Below are positions 34,261-46,567 of a stretch of DNA of 64,000 bases, in pieces. The number at the start of each line of letters is the position of its first letter. The first letter of the stretch is position 1. The notes under the pieces were generated by a model, which did no database searches, was not told where the DNA came from, and saw nothing but the letters and a program-made list of their open reading frames with translations. The position numbers and the translations under genes were made by a program. Source of the DNA: Calamus simplicifolius (Eukaryota; Streptophyta; Magnoliopsida; Arecales; Arecaceae); NCBI GenBank assembly GCA_900491605.1, contig UESW01003901.1, positions 948,835-1,012,834 of the forward strand, in the 5' to 3' direction.

Positions 34261-35661
34261 ATCTTTTCCTGACACCATTTTGAATTATGTTTCGAGCATC
34301 CGACTTTAAGCATTAGATGTCCAGTTTTTTACATCAATTTTCCTAGACGACCGGGTTAGGTTGTTGGGCATCCGATTTTTGTCTTTAGCTTTTAGTGGGC
34401 GACCAGCCTCAAGCTTTAGACGTCCAATTTTTTCCATGGAATTCCTTTTGGCAACCGGGATCATGAGTTGGGTGACCAACTTTATTCACTGGATGGCCAA
34501 CACTTGAGCCTAGGAGTCCAAGTTTTGCATGCTCTTGGTATTTTCTCTGAAACTACTTCTGAATCTGAAACTAGGTGACTGATTTATGAAATTTGATTGA
34601 TCGATGTGGTAAGAAAATTTGCAACGGATTTATTTCTAATATTCCTTTGATTTACTATTTCCGTTCGCTCTCACAGCATTCTTGTAATGGCTATATTTTT
34701 GGGTTTAAATAGCTCACGTAAATAGTGATTCTGTGTGAAAAAAATACAAGAAGAAAAGAAAGAAAAAAAGAATGAAAAATACTTTGAAAGAGAGTTTCAT
34801 TCTTGAAAGAAAGTTGGAGAGCTACATTGATTATTTTCAAAGCCACTTGGAGTGCATTTACTTCCCATTCTTAGCATGGTGCAAAAGCTCCAACAACCTT
34901 TCTTGAACAGCATTCAAGGCTTCCACAAAGGCTTCATTATTGCTGCACACTTAAAGAAAGAAGCTTCCTTGTGTTGAGTTCTTCAAGTTGTAAAGTATTT
35001 CTTATTGAATATCTTCTCAATCTTTAGGAGCATTTTGTATAAACATTACATTATTGTGCTTTGAGTTTTGTTTTACAGTTGTGAAACGTGTGAGGATAGA
35101 GGTCTACCTGTGAGTATATTTGTAAGGCTTGCTTGTGCTCAGAAACAAGCTTGCTAGCCAGGTAGGCTAGTGGTGTCTAATGGATCCCCAAGAGGTTCTT
35201 GGGGTATGGACATAGATGTCGGGTTTGGCGTCGAACCACATTAAATCTTTGGTGTTTGATTGTGTTATTTATTTGTAATTGTTTGCATACTATCTTCACC
35301 CTACACCACTCAATTTGTGTGAGAAAATCTAGGTGCACATATTTGTCAGTCTATTAATTTTTTAAAGAAACCTAATTCATCTTTCCTCTTGGGTTGCTAC
35401 ATCTGGGCAACAGAAAGCATACATTCTGATTTCTTTTTCAAATTGTGTTTGAAAAATAAAATTCCATATACCTTATTCCTAATTTTTTTTAATTTGAATA
35501 TCTTAGTTTATGTATTCTTGGAATTTAAAGTTTCGGCATGATACACTAGAATTTGGCATGCATCGTTTTATACTTCAAAGTTTCAAGAAATGTTATAATT
35601 TGAAACTCATTATCTCTTATTGAATACTTAATGGTTTTGTCATCATCAAAAAGAGAGAGAA

Positions 35662-37663
35662 TGTTGACCTCCTATTGATTTTGATGAATACAAAATAATT
35701 AAATATGATACTAATCACATTACTATTGAGTTCAAAGAATTTTGGGTTATTCGTCATGAAAGAAGATGTTTGCTTCAGTTTAAGGTAAATTTCAGATCAA
35801 ATGAAAGGTAAGGCAGGTAAAGTATTAATTCTATATGATTGTCCTTTCCAAGTTAAATTATTTTCAAAGAGTTTGTAGTGCAAAATGAATTCTTTAAAGG
35901 ACTTGGATTTCATGACTACTGAATGATTTTCTCACTTACTATTTGGACAGTTTACTTTCTAAAATGACTTTCAAGTTTCATTATATTTGCATTGTCTTGA
36001 ACTGAATTTAATTATTTTACAAGTCATTTATACAAACTTAGCTACCAAACCTTTTTCTCTTGGATTGCAAAGTTCTTATCTAACTCCTATGTATTTTGAA
36101 TATTTTTCTGAAGATGGATGAGTGCTATAATTCTTTTAAGAGCCTTTGAACAATCGGATTTTCCATTTTAGCCAACCAATTTTGTTTTACTCTCGACTTC
36201 GCTTCTGAAATAATTTTTAGAAAGCTATTGGGTGATTGGTTTCCTTCGTTAGGCGATCGATTTTGTTTTGCCTTCGATTTCTCTTTCGGACACTAATTTT
36301 TGAGTTGTCATTGGATGATTGATTCTCCACATTGGCCGATTGATTTTTTGTAGCTCTCTATCTTCTCTTCTGAAACAAATCCAAATGGAAATTGGTTGAC
36401 CGATGCCTTTCATTGGGTGTCCAATTTTCTTATTAATTGCCATTGGATGACCGATTTCCAATTCTGAATGATTGGTTTTTCGTAGCTCTTTGTCTTCCCT
36501 CTAAAACCATTTTGCTTTGGATGTTGGAAGCCCAACACTAAAGTTGGACGACCGATTTCTCATGAACTTTCTATTGGGTGACCAGGTGCTTGCTTTGGGC
36601 ACCTAACTCCATCCCTTTTTATTGGGCATCCAATATTTTCATGAACCTTTTGTTGGAAGACTGGATGGACATGCTGGGCGGCTAATTCTCTTGTTGCTTT
36701 TCATTAGGCGGCGGATTCTTGAAGCTGAGCAACCAATTTTTAATTGCTCTCGGGTTTGTCTCAGAAATTAGCTTTGAACCTAGGATTAGTCAACCAATTG
36801 GTCGTCAGATATGTTAAGAAATTTCTTGCAATGGCTATTTCTCAACTTTTCAATGATTTGCTATTTCCATTTTTCTCTCTCACAACAGCTTGCAACGTTT
36901 ATATTTTTCTGTTGTGTATAAATACCTCTCTTATACAGTGATTCAAAAAAAGAGATATTAGTGGAAAAACAAGTGAAAAAAGAAAATAAAAATCATTGAA
37001 AAATAGAGAGAAAAAGTGCAAGAAAAATACTTTGAAAGAGAGTCCCATTCTTGAGAGATAGTTGGAGAGCTGCATTGATTATGTTTCAAAGATACTTGGA
37101 GTGCATTTATTTTTCATTCTTAGCTTGGTATAAAAGCTCCGACAATCTTTCTGGAAGAGCATTCAAGGCTTCCATGAAGGCTTCATTATTGCTGTTGTGC
37201 ACTTAAAAAAAAAGCCACATCGTGTTGTGTTCTTCAAAGTTGTAATGTATTTTTCTGAATATCTACTCAATTTTTAGGAGCATTTTGTATAAACATTACA
37301 TTATTGTGCTTTGATTTGTGTTTCACAATTATGAAACATGTGAGGGTAGAGGACTATCCGTGTATATTTGTAAGGCTTGATTGTACCTGAAAATAAGCTT
37401 GCTAGCCAGATAGGCTAGTGGTGTTAGTAAAATTCCCAAGGGATTCTTGAAGACTGGATGTGGGTATCGAGATTGGTACCGAACCACTATAAACTTGTTG
37501 TGTTTGCTTGTAATATTTTTATGTGATTGTTTGCATATTATCCTTATCTCACTACACTCTGTTTATTTGTGAAAGAAATTATACGTGCACATATTTGTTA
37601 GTTAATTAAATTTTAAAAAGAACCCAATTCATCACTCCTTTGGGTTGCTATATCTGAGCAACA
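35662..37663 (+). repeat. SIRE-like 3' LTR (2002 bp)
   Basis: Starts TGTTGACCTCC directly after the purine tract at 35650-35661 and ends GAGCAACA. The U3 side contains degenerate versions of the ACCGATTTT-type repeats (36150-36760). A TATA-like TGTATAAATA lies near 36915. Confidence 0.8.
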
Positions 37664-37839
37664 GATGTTTTCCTTCTAAAAGGGAGCATCAAGTGATAAC
37701 ATTATCTCTAAATAAGTAGAAGAATCACCCGTAATAAGGAAAGTGAAGAATTCTTCACCCAAGATCTTTTTTTTTTTCTTATGTTTTTCGCTCGTATAGG
37801 GGGTTCACCTTTAGAGTCAAATTTTTTTCTTTTTTTTAC

Positions 37840-38400
37840 TCACTAGGGAATCCATATATAAAATAATTAGAGATAAAGAATGGATCACGAGAAACTTGAA
37901 TTGGAACTTCACTATTTATTGGAAAGATATTTTCAAAGTAAGTGGCATCTCTTGATTTAATAAGTGGTATTATTTGAGATGTCACATATCTCTCAATTTA
38001 TTGCAAGAAATTTATTTATGCTATTTAAGAGATACTCTATAAAAATAGCATATATAGTTTTGGATCCTATTTTCTTTATTTTGGACTCAAATATTCTTAC
38101 TTTAACCAGGCATCTCCATAAATTGAAACAATATAGCCTAGGAATTCTATTTTTTCATAGCTCAAACGTAGTTTTAGGATTCATTAAAAGGTACTATATT
38201 CGAGATATTGTAGGTTGTTAAGAAAGCTTTTCTTATAAATTCTCGAGTAAACCATAACTAATTATTATTGAGTTAACAATATGCATTAATGTATGGTATT
38301 TTTTGTTTCACTGCACCATTTGACTGAGGAAAAGAGACAACTAAGACTTGTACCTTATAGCTCTCGGAGAACTTACAATCAAATAACTCAACCTTTCAAA
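37840..38400 (-). pseudogene. Degenerate Copia integrase fragment
   Basis: On the minus strand, translating past stops, the stretch shows FPQSNGAV (the integrase P-Q-x-N-G box, about 38325), a KKIGSKT...AIFIEY stretch and SRDATYFENIFPINSE, the usual order of a Copia integrase C-terminus and linker. Frames change several times. AT content is high and the element edges are not found. Confidence 0.6.
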
Positions 38401-38489
38401 AAAGTTTTTTTGTTTCATCAATAATACACCATAGGATATTATTTGAAATATATTTGGTTAATTCATCTATAACTAATACAAAAAGATAT

Positions 38490-39560
38490 GGACTTAAGGC
38501 AGATCCTTGATGTAAACCTACAGTAATTAAAAACTCACTAGTTTCTCATATTTTTGTTTTAACAATAGTTATTGCTTTATCGTACATATCTTTTATTAAT
38601 TTTATATATCTTTTGATAACTCTTTTTTTCTCTAAAACTCATCATATTATTTCTCTATGTACTCTATCATATGCTTTCTCTAAATCAATAAAGACCATAT
38701 GAAGTTTTTTTTTCTTTTCCCTATACCTCTCAATTAATCTTCTTAATAAATGAATAGCTTTTATGATCGATCTTCTTGGCATAAATCTAAATTGATTATT
38801 TGACACCAAAGTTTTAGCCATTATTCGATTTTCTATTACTCTCTTCCATAATTTCATTGTATGACTCATCAGTTTAATCCTCTATAATTTGTATAGTTTT
38901 GAATATCTCCTTTATTTTTGTATATAGGTATTAATATGCTTTTTCTCCAATCATCTGACATTCTTTTAATTGCTACAATCCTATTAAATAAATTGGTTAA
39001 CCACATGACTCTAATTTTTTTTAAGATTTTTCAAACCTTAATAGGGATCGCATATGGCCCTAATGCCTTTACATTTTTTATTTTACTGAAAGCCTTTTTA
39101 ACATCAAGCATACTAAATCTACAAAAAAATTTATGTTTATTTGTTACTCCTAAGTTATTACATTCTTCTATTCTTAAATTTACTAAAGTATTTTTATTTA
39201 ATAATTTTTTAAAATAACTTTTTCATCGTTCTTCTATCTCTTTTTCTTTTACTAAGACTCTTTCATCTTCATCCTTAATGCATTTAATATAGTTCAAATC
39301 TTTTATTTTTTTTCTTTTAGTTTTTTAGTTTATATATAGTCTTTTCATCTTCTTTCGTATGTAGTCTATTATATAAATCATCATAAGCTTTAAGTTTGAC
39401 ATTACTTATCACTTTTTTAGCTTCTTTCTTTACATCCATATACTTTTTAAGACTTTCTTCACCCTGACCTCTTGCCAAATTTTGTGGTTTATTCTTTTAA
39501 TCTTGATGGCAGCTTAAACTTTCATGTTCCACTATCAAGTTTCCTTTTTCTACTAGTCCT
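38490..39560 (-). pseudogene. RTE-like LINE reverse transcriptase remnant
   Basis: The open frame 38869-38642 reads MSHTMKLWKRVIENRI, then NNQFRFMPRRSIIKAIHLLR and MVFIDLEKAYDRVHRE, matching RT motifs of plant RTE-type LINEs. Upstream on the minus strand (about 39530-39000) a decayed linker with lysine-rich LKAYDDLYNRLHTKE and KALGPYAIP is readable across stops and shifts. The part with the catalytic FADD box would lie below 38490 and is not seen. Confidence 0.8.
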
Positions 39561-40101
39561 ACACCAAGTTTGACAAGAACAAAGTAGTAGAATTTCTATT
39601 TTTAAAAATATATGTTTTATAAGAAAGATTTTTTTAACTATTTTCAATAATATTAAACTATTTTAAAATTTTGGCTAAACTATATTTTTGACTCCTTGAA
39701 CTTAAGGGGGTGTGTTGCTTTAGTTTGTAAACTTTAAAAAGTTACATAAATTATCCAGAACTTCGTTTTTTATTTCTCTTTGGTTCCTATCATGAAAACA
39801 AAGTAACACTATCAAAAACTCGCCTACGTGCAATTTACGTATCCTCCACCTTATCGCCACATTAATAAAAAAAATAAGAGAGAGAAAGAAGGAGAAAAAG
39901 ATGAAAGGCAGGGCACGGAAAAGGCCATCGCGAAAGCTACCGCCTTCCCCCCATGGCCCTTCCCCTATGGGGGGGGGGGGAGGCTACAAAATAGTTGGAT
40001 TACATTCTATTCAACATAACCTATATTAAATAATAATAAATAATTATAAAAATCAGATATAAATGATTTTTTTTGATATAAGCTCCTCACCAAAGATATG
40101 T
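39066..40101 (+). repeat. Duplicated segment, copy 1
   Basis: This roughly 1.04-kb stretch, from the decayed LINE linker through an AT-rich flank to AAGATATGT, is repeated at 43044-44057 with scattered substitutions and small indels. It contains a 12-G run at 39969-39980 that copy 2 lacks. Confidence 0.85.
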
Positions 40102-40606
40102 GGTGAGGTGATCCAAGAGTTAGTATCTCAATTCCTCGATCCAAATGATCAATCAGGCTGCACCTTAGATCTTCATGTAGGTAGCACAGGTACAAAACTA
40201 CGGTGGTGGTAGATACAAAAATCAAGCATTTTTCAAAGCATATTTCAAGGCAAAGGAACTAGGGATTATGTATTTCCCTACCCATCCAAGAAAAGCAACA
40301 GCAAATTTAAAGCATATACTTAAACTAAAATTGGATAACATCATTTCTTAAATATAACATAGCTATTAAGAACGAAGAAACTTTACAAGACATCTCTTGT
40401 TTCTTTGAACAATGGTAGACTGGGTGGTCGTATGCAAAATTCACCCATCCTAGGTGTATATGCACCAAAATTCCACTCCATTAGTATCTAATAATCAGTC
40501 TACTGGATTAGAATTCCAGTATCTTGCATACCAAAATTCTAATTCCATCAGTACCTACATGTTCTCACATACAAAACAAAGAGCCAAAACCATAAAAGGT
40601 GGGCGA

Positions 40607-42291
40607 TCACGACAACTTGGGTCTTTTCTGAGATGTTTGGCTGCCATTCACAACTTCATTGTACCTTTTGGTCAAAAAATTGCTATTGCCATTAGGAACG
40701 ATCTTAGATACTCCATTAACCTCCTCTGGACCGTTATACCTATGAATATTTGTCACAATAGCATATACGGCGACTTCAGACCTGGGATTGACCTTTCTCA
40801 CCAAAACAGCATGCTGCCCACACCGAGATTCCTTGTCTGCCGCATCCCTTAGCTCTGCAAGGGCCTCATTCTTATCACGAACTAAGCTGTCCTTTGTAAC
40901 CTGCACAGCATGAAGTGTTCATGCCCTCAATTTGTTCCATTTACACTTGTTTTCTATTCATTTCCAGGACAATAATTAGTTTAACATCACTGGCATGTCC
41001 AGGCAAGTATCTTCCAGTGAAGTACAAGAGAAAATGGTACTACAGTTTAAAATACAAAGCAGGGCATTCAAGAAGTTGGAGTTTCAAGAAAATCAGAAAC
41101 AAACACAAATTTAGGAGCATACTGCTTGATTTAAGATGTGTCGCCTCAGCTGGTACAATTAACTCAGGCCCATATTTATCACTTTAATTCATACAAAAAA
41201 TTTTACGTAATGGTTTAGTTTTCCTTTTGTTGTGGTAGTTTTAGTTATAACAAAATAGGGCTTCTATCCTTCTCTCAGTGCCATGAGATGAATCCACCAT
41301 TTTACTTAAAATCCCATTCGGCACCAATTTGCTATTATAAAATGAAGCAAAATAATGTAACATAAAAGTTTGTTGATATGTTTATACTGGGACATCAAGA
41401 TCAGATTTGGCGAGTGGAAAATTGAATCATCTGTCTTAAGAAGAACATCAGAGGTATGTTTATTGCCATTATCAAATATAAATGATAACATGAATGTCAG
41501 ACATAAGTAAAGCACAAGTAAAATTTGTCAATTTTCAATCTAAATTAAGTTAAAACAATATTATTAACAAAATAATTCAGAGGCATTTTAAGAAAGTGGT
41601 AGCATGCACTGACATCAAGCCAAGTCCAATAATATTTAATAGGCACTAATTGTCTCATGATGCATGACATCTTGTCAACAAATGAAGCTAAATAAGATCA
41701 TTATAACAGAAACCTCATTGTGGGTCAGTGTGTTCAAGACCGCTGAAACTCACTTACAACAATGGAGAGTAAGTTTAAAAAAAATATTAAAAAGAACTTG
41801 AGAGTGCGTCAGTTGAGTTCAGAAAAGTAACAAGTCAGCCAGAATTATTTTAGCCTTTCTAATTCAAAAGAAAACCCCAAACATAAGGAAAATAGAAAGG
41901 ATGTCCAATGGGCTGACCGATAATTTCTCACCTGAAAATTGATGGGCCACTCAATAATAGTACATGGACAGCCACAGCCATCACTAAAGTTGAACGTCAA
42001 CAGCATTTTGAATGGTCTTTTCCTTAATGTCTCTCTATAACGTAAACAACAGGTCAAGAAAATATATCTTAATGGATTAAAAAGAAGATTCTATACAAAA
42101 CCTGTTCAAGAAACTAAATGACTATTAGATGGAACTTATTCAACATACCTTTTCAAATAAAAAGGTTGCTTGTGTAGGAAAGCGGTCTTTAAGTCTGGTC
42201 TCTCAGGGAAGGAAACCTTACCCACAAAAATAAAGTTGATGTCAGGGTCCAATGATTTGATAAGTTCAGCAAGACTTGAATCAGAAACCAT
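40607..42291 (-). CDS. Three-exon gene of unknown function (about 179 residues)
   Basis: Exon 1 (42291-42149) starts MVSDSSLAELIKSLDPDINF; exon 2 (42034-41932) reads ETLRKRPFKMLLTFNFSDGC; exon 3 (40900-40607) runs from VTKDSLVRDKNEALAELRDA to SQKRPKLS and a stop. Donors are AAAAG/GTATGT and CAG/GTGAGA, acceptors TTATAG and GTGCAG. Phases fit exactly (143 nt then 103 nt give 246 nt, a whole number of codons, and exon 3 is 294 nt). No stop falls inside. Exon 2 has a Cys-rich DGCGCPC. The C-terminus is basic, a possible nuclear signal. I do not recognise the family. Extra exons may exist in the 1-kb intron or upstream of 42291. Confidence 0.55.
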
Positions 42292-43043
42292 ATATTTTTA
42301 TTATAGTGATCAAAACATCAAATGCATAACCATCTAAACAAGGGAATTCAGCAGCCAGCAATTTAGTAAAATTGGACATCCATAAACAGAAGTAAACAAA
42401 AGTATGATTATATTATAAATTTCAATGAAAAGGAGGGAAAGCAAACACAATGACAGGTTACAAGATCTAGCTACTTAAACAATTCATTGTTATCCTAAGG
42501 TAACAGCAACAGAACAAGATTTGGTGAAAATGCAAGTCCATTTTCACAAGGTATAATGTATGTGTCAAAAACATGAATAACATATTAAAATACTATGATA
42601 TTTACATGCTACTCTAGTTCATACTAGAGCATCCATGCTTGCCCACATACACCCCCATGTTGCCATCTCCAGACATTTGGAATACAGCATTAGACACTCA
42701 TATCAGGGATAAGAAAATGCCAAAAGAAACCACAAGCCCAACTTTAGTGCTCTAATCATTGAACATAGAACTGATATGATATCAGTTAACAGTCATGAAC
42801 CGAAAACCCTAAAGAAATGCAAGAAACCAACAATTTGTATTTGTTGGCAGCCAAGCCACTTGATTTTGGCAACAATTCAGCAAAATGTATAGCCAACAAC
42901 CATTCAGAGAAACACATCAGCATAGGAATGATGCAACAGTTAGAACAAGAGATTGAGAACAGATAAGACTTAGAGCAAGTCCTGAAAATATAACAAGATG
43001 GGATAACTGTCATAGAACTTCAATCAAGGATTCAAGTACCATA
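42292..43043. other. Intergenic, nothing recognised
   Basis: AT-rich unique-looking sequence. The only longer open frame (43013-42786, minus) has no recognisable motif. It could contain the promoter of the three-exon gene, but I see no clear box. Confidence 0.5.
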
Positions 43044-44057
43044 CCTTTACATTTTTCATTTTACTCAAAGCCTTTTTAACCTCAAGCATACTAAATCTTC
43101 GAAAAAATTTATGTTTATTTGTTACCCCTAGAATATGACATTCTTCTATTCTTAAATTTACTAAATTATTTTTATTTAATAATTTTTTAAAATAACTTTT
43201 TTATCGTTCTTTTATCTCTTTTTCTTTTACTAAGACTCTTTCATCTTCATCCATAATACATTTAATTTAGTTCAAATCTTTTTTTTTTTTCATTTAGTTT
43301 TGCTAGTTTATATATAGTCTTTTAACCTTCTTTTGTATGTAGTCTATTATATAAATTATCATCAGCTTTAAGTTTGGTATTACTTATCCCTTTTTTAGAT
43401 TCTTTCTTTGTGTTCCTATACTTTTTAAGACTTTCTTCACCCTGACCTCTTGCCAAATTTTGTTGTTTATTCTTTTAATCTTGATGACAGCTTGAACTTT
43501 CTTGTTCCACCATCAAGTTTCCTTTTTCTATTAGTCCTACACCATGTTTGACAAGAACCAAGTAGTAGAATTTCTATTTTCAAAAAATATATTTTTTATA
43601 AGAAAGATTTTTTAACTATTTTTCATAATATTAAACTATTTTAAAATTTTGGCTAAACTATATTTTTGACTCCTTGAACTTAGGAGGGTGTATCACTTTA
43701 GTTCATAAACTTTAAAAAGTTACAGAATTGATCCAGAACTTCATTGTTTATTTCACTTTGGTTTCTGTCATGAAAATTAAGTAACAGTATTAGAAACTCA
43801 CCTATCACCACATTAATAAAAAAAATAAGAGACAGAAAGAAGGAGAAGAAGATGAAAGGCAGGGCATGAAAAAGGCCACCGCGAAAGCTGCCACCTTATC
43901 CCCATAGCCCTTCCCCTGTGGGGCAGTACGGAAGGGAGGCCACAAAATAGTTGGATTACATTCTATTCAACATAACCTATATTAAATAATTATAAATAAT
44001 TATAAAAATAAGATCTAAATGATTTTTTTTTATATAAGCTCCTCACCAAAGATATGT
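43044..44057 (+). repeat. Duplicated segment, copy 2, ending at an N
   Basis: Matches 39066-40101 nearly end to end. The match stops at ATATGT (44057), immediately before the only ambiguous base of the window (44058). It includes the decayed minus-strand LINE linker. Confidence 0.85.
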
Positions 44058-44082
44058 NGAGGCCCTTCCTCTAGCGCCAATC

Positions 44083-45054
44083 TGTTGCCGCGGAAATCCG
44101 TTCTCCGACTCGGGTGCACTTCTGGCTCCTGATTCGGGTACCGATCTCGTCACCTCGGGGTAGAACCTGCAAGACAGTCCGCACGCAGAGGGTGCTATGG
44201 GGGTTGCCCTCTGTGGAGAATCCTCCGACACCCAAGTCAGTGGAGATTCATAGCAAGCAGATGTGAGAAGAAGACTCTCATAGAAAAATGTTCCTCAAGG
44301 CTCTTGTGAGAGCTCTAATGGAGTATGAGATTCAGTGGGTAAATGACTGTGCAAGAAGTTGCCTTAGAGTTTGCGTGCATACCTGAGAGGTTGGAGTGCT
44401 GTGGTAATTATAGGTGATCACCTGATTCTTTGGACGTGCCCTGGATGGGGTCTGAAAACTGTTAGGATTCGAATCAAGTTTGTTATGAGGCCAGTAGGGT
44501 TCGTATCTTGTCAGTTAGAGGATTGACGGCTGGGAGAGCTGGTTGATGCCTTGAGGTTCAATGATCACACAGACCTAGGCCACTCTTGTAGGTCCTAGGC
44601 CATTTCTGGGCATGATTCGCCGCATGGAATCTTATTCAGTTATAGTGGAGTCGAACTCTCCTGCATCGGATTCCGCAGAGGTATTTTGAATGCCGTGATT
44701 CAGCCTGAATGAGAAATAACCTGGTTTTCCAAGGTATAGAATGGATCGGTTCGAATGGCCGAGATATGGTTGGCTCGGATGGCTGAGGCATGAAGATAGC
44801 TTGGGTTACTGAGGAATGGCTCGGCTCGGATGGCCGAAATATGAGGATAGCTCGGGTTACCGAGAAATGGCTCAGCTTAGATGGCCGAAGTATGAGGATG
44901 GTACGGGTTGTCGGGGTGACCCTACTTTGTCAGAGGTGATTTGGCTTCATCGCTTGGATGTTATGCCAGCTAGCTAGGAGAGTGTTTGGATTGAGCATGA
45001 CCCAATCATCGATGTGTACGGTCAATAATGCAATAATAATTTTACCCCTCATCA
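44083..45054 (-). repeat. Tat-type LTR (972 bp) on the minus strand with adjoining primer site
   Basis: On the minus strand it runs from TGATGAGGGGTAAAATTATT to GCGGCAACA, followed by GATTGGCGCTAGAGGAAGGG (44082-44063). Start, end and primer region resemble Gypsy-B (TGTTGAGGGGTAAAATCGC, GATTGGCACTAGAGGAAGGG). Tandem units of about 50 bp with GGCTCGGATGGCCGA lie at 44745-44910. The body that should follow the primer site is absent: sequence switches at 44058 to the duplicated LINE segment. Confidence 0.85.
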
Positions 45055-45449
45055 AGTATAAATTATTTGCAGACCAAAAAGCTAGACGCATCCTTGTAGT
45101 CTAGTACGATTGTTTCTTCACAACTGCAGAGCTTCTCACTTTCGGTCTCTTGGCTCCTCTCATACCCGATACCAAGGTTATATTTCTTTCTTCCTTCATA
45201 TAATTTCTCTTCTTTCTAACTTATTTTTATAATTACATTTAACTTGGAGTTGTACTTCAGAGCAGCATGGAGCTGATAGCAGACATGAATCCCAGGAGAA
45301 GAACGTATAACCATCGATGAGAAGAGTTCGACCACTCTGTAGATTTTGTGCAACCTTTGGACTGCGATCCAATCGATTCTATGCATCCCTTGAGCTATCA
45401 GCAAGAGACCATGGTAAGGTTTTTCAACCCACAAGCAAGCACAAGGACT
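45055..45449. other. Spacer with no clear gene
   Basis: A TATAAATTA sequence lies at about 45058. A segment after TTGTACTTCAG (about 45259) reads MELIADMNPRRRTYNHR before a stop and might be a decayed exon of the downstream repeat protein. Not supported further. Confidence 0.35.
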
Positions 45450-46181
45450 CCTAGGTTTTGACATCGGTGGTCTACCGAAGCTTGGCTTCAGTGATAGCTC
45501 TGGCATGAGCTTCCTCATGGCCGGTTCCCTTAGCAAGACCTAAGTAGTGGAGTTAGCAGGCCTTTCATTGATGAGCGCCATGAATTCTCTCAGAACGATC
45601 AGACTGGTGGAGTTAGCAGGACATTTGATGATACTCACTCCAATGGCGAGTCAATTTGGAAACCAAGCAATCCATAGCCGTTGGGAGACCAAAAGTGGGC
45701 AGTCAAGAAGTATTACCCCAATGAAAACAATGGACGCCAAGGTTCTGACATTGGTGCTGCTCCCACAGCAATCTTCAGTTATGGCTCAAGCATGTGGCTT
45801 CCTCTTGAGTTCCTTCAGCAAGCTCTTGCTGGCGGACTTAGCAACCCATCCCATGGTGAGTATTAGGAATTCTCTCGCCATGATCTGATTGATGAACTCG
45901 GCTGACAACTTGAGAAGCCAACCCATCCACGCACTACCCACTCTAGTATTGCAAACTTATCAAGCCCACGGCAGTGGGGTTATCAAAACACAGGAGTGAA
46001 CGAGTACTGCTCCGATGAAAACAATGGACTCCAAGGTTCTTACATTGGTGCTTCACCCACACCAATATTCGGTGATAGCTCTGGCATATGGCTGATGGAC
46101 TTTGGAAGCCATTCCATGATCGATGCTAACTGTGAGCTTGCCCAGCATGATCCGACTAATGGAATTGGCAGGCCATTTTGA
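45450..46181 (+). pseudogene. Decayed repeat protein with three related units
   Basis: Three stretches, at about 45455, 45740 and 46030, translate to variants of one unit: GFDIGGLPKLGFSDSSGM, GSDIGAAPTAIFSYGSSMW and GSYIGASPTPIFGDSSGIW. The last two are preceded by YPNENNGRQ or CSDENNGLQ. A second shared block reads NDQTGG or HDPTNGIGRPF. The units are in different frames with stops between. I do not recognise the protein. It looks like a decayed gene with 280-300 bp internal repeats. Confidence 0.5.
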
Positions 46182-46567
46182 TGACGAGTGGTCGCACTCT
46201 AATGCCAAGAAACGCGCTTAGGATGTCTAATGGTAGTAATAATGGAACCTTCGTCTAGCTGACATCTAGATATGTCGTGTTTTTTTTTTTTTCGACTGAA
46301 TGGATCATGTCTAGTTTCACTTCAGTAAGGTAAAGAAGAAAGGAACAGTTACATGGGCCTGAGTTTTCTAGGCTATCAACTCTTTTATGTTCTTTGGGAG
46401 GAGATCACGAAACATGGAGTTAGATTGGCTTGTTCTTTAGAATATGAAGTAGTTCCGAGTTGTTCTTATTGAGAGTGGTCTTTGGTCTGAAATAATACAT
46501 GCTTCTTCGTGAAGTTATATTTGGATTCCATGAGAGATTCACGACTTCAATAGGATATATAACCAAA

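Larger units (their letters stand above)
33864..37663 (+). mobile_element. SIRE-like Copia with two LTRs and almost no interior
   Basis: Two related long LTR copies end in GGTTGCTACATCTGGGCAACA (35412) and the matching TGGGTTGCTATATCTGAGCA plus ACA (37663). They share long blocks such as GGAGCATTTTGTATAAACAT and CTTGCTAGCCAG. Only 249 bp separate them, including a purine run (AAAAAGAGAGAGA) just before the second LTR. No primer site, gag or pol is present, so the interior was lost. The first LTR lacks its left part, where the CACTA element now abuts. Confidence 0.8.

Noticed and set aside
37964..38221. Plus-strand 85-codon frame that looked like an organellar insert because of its AT-rich hydrophobic product
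   Set aside because: The minus strand shows the order of Copia integrase motifs in the same place, which explains the sequence better.
44043..44231. Minus-strand frame of 62 codons spanning the N
   Set aside because: It lies in the end of a Tat LTR and crosses an ambiguous base at a likely assembly junction.
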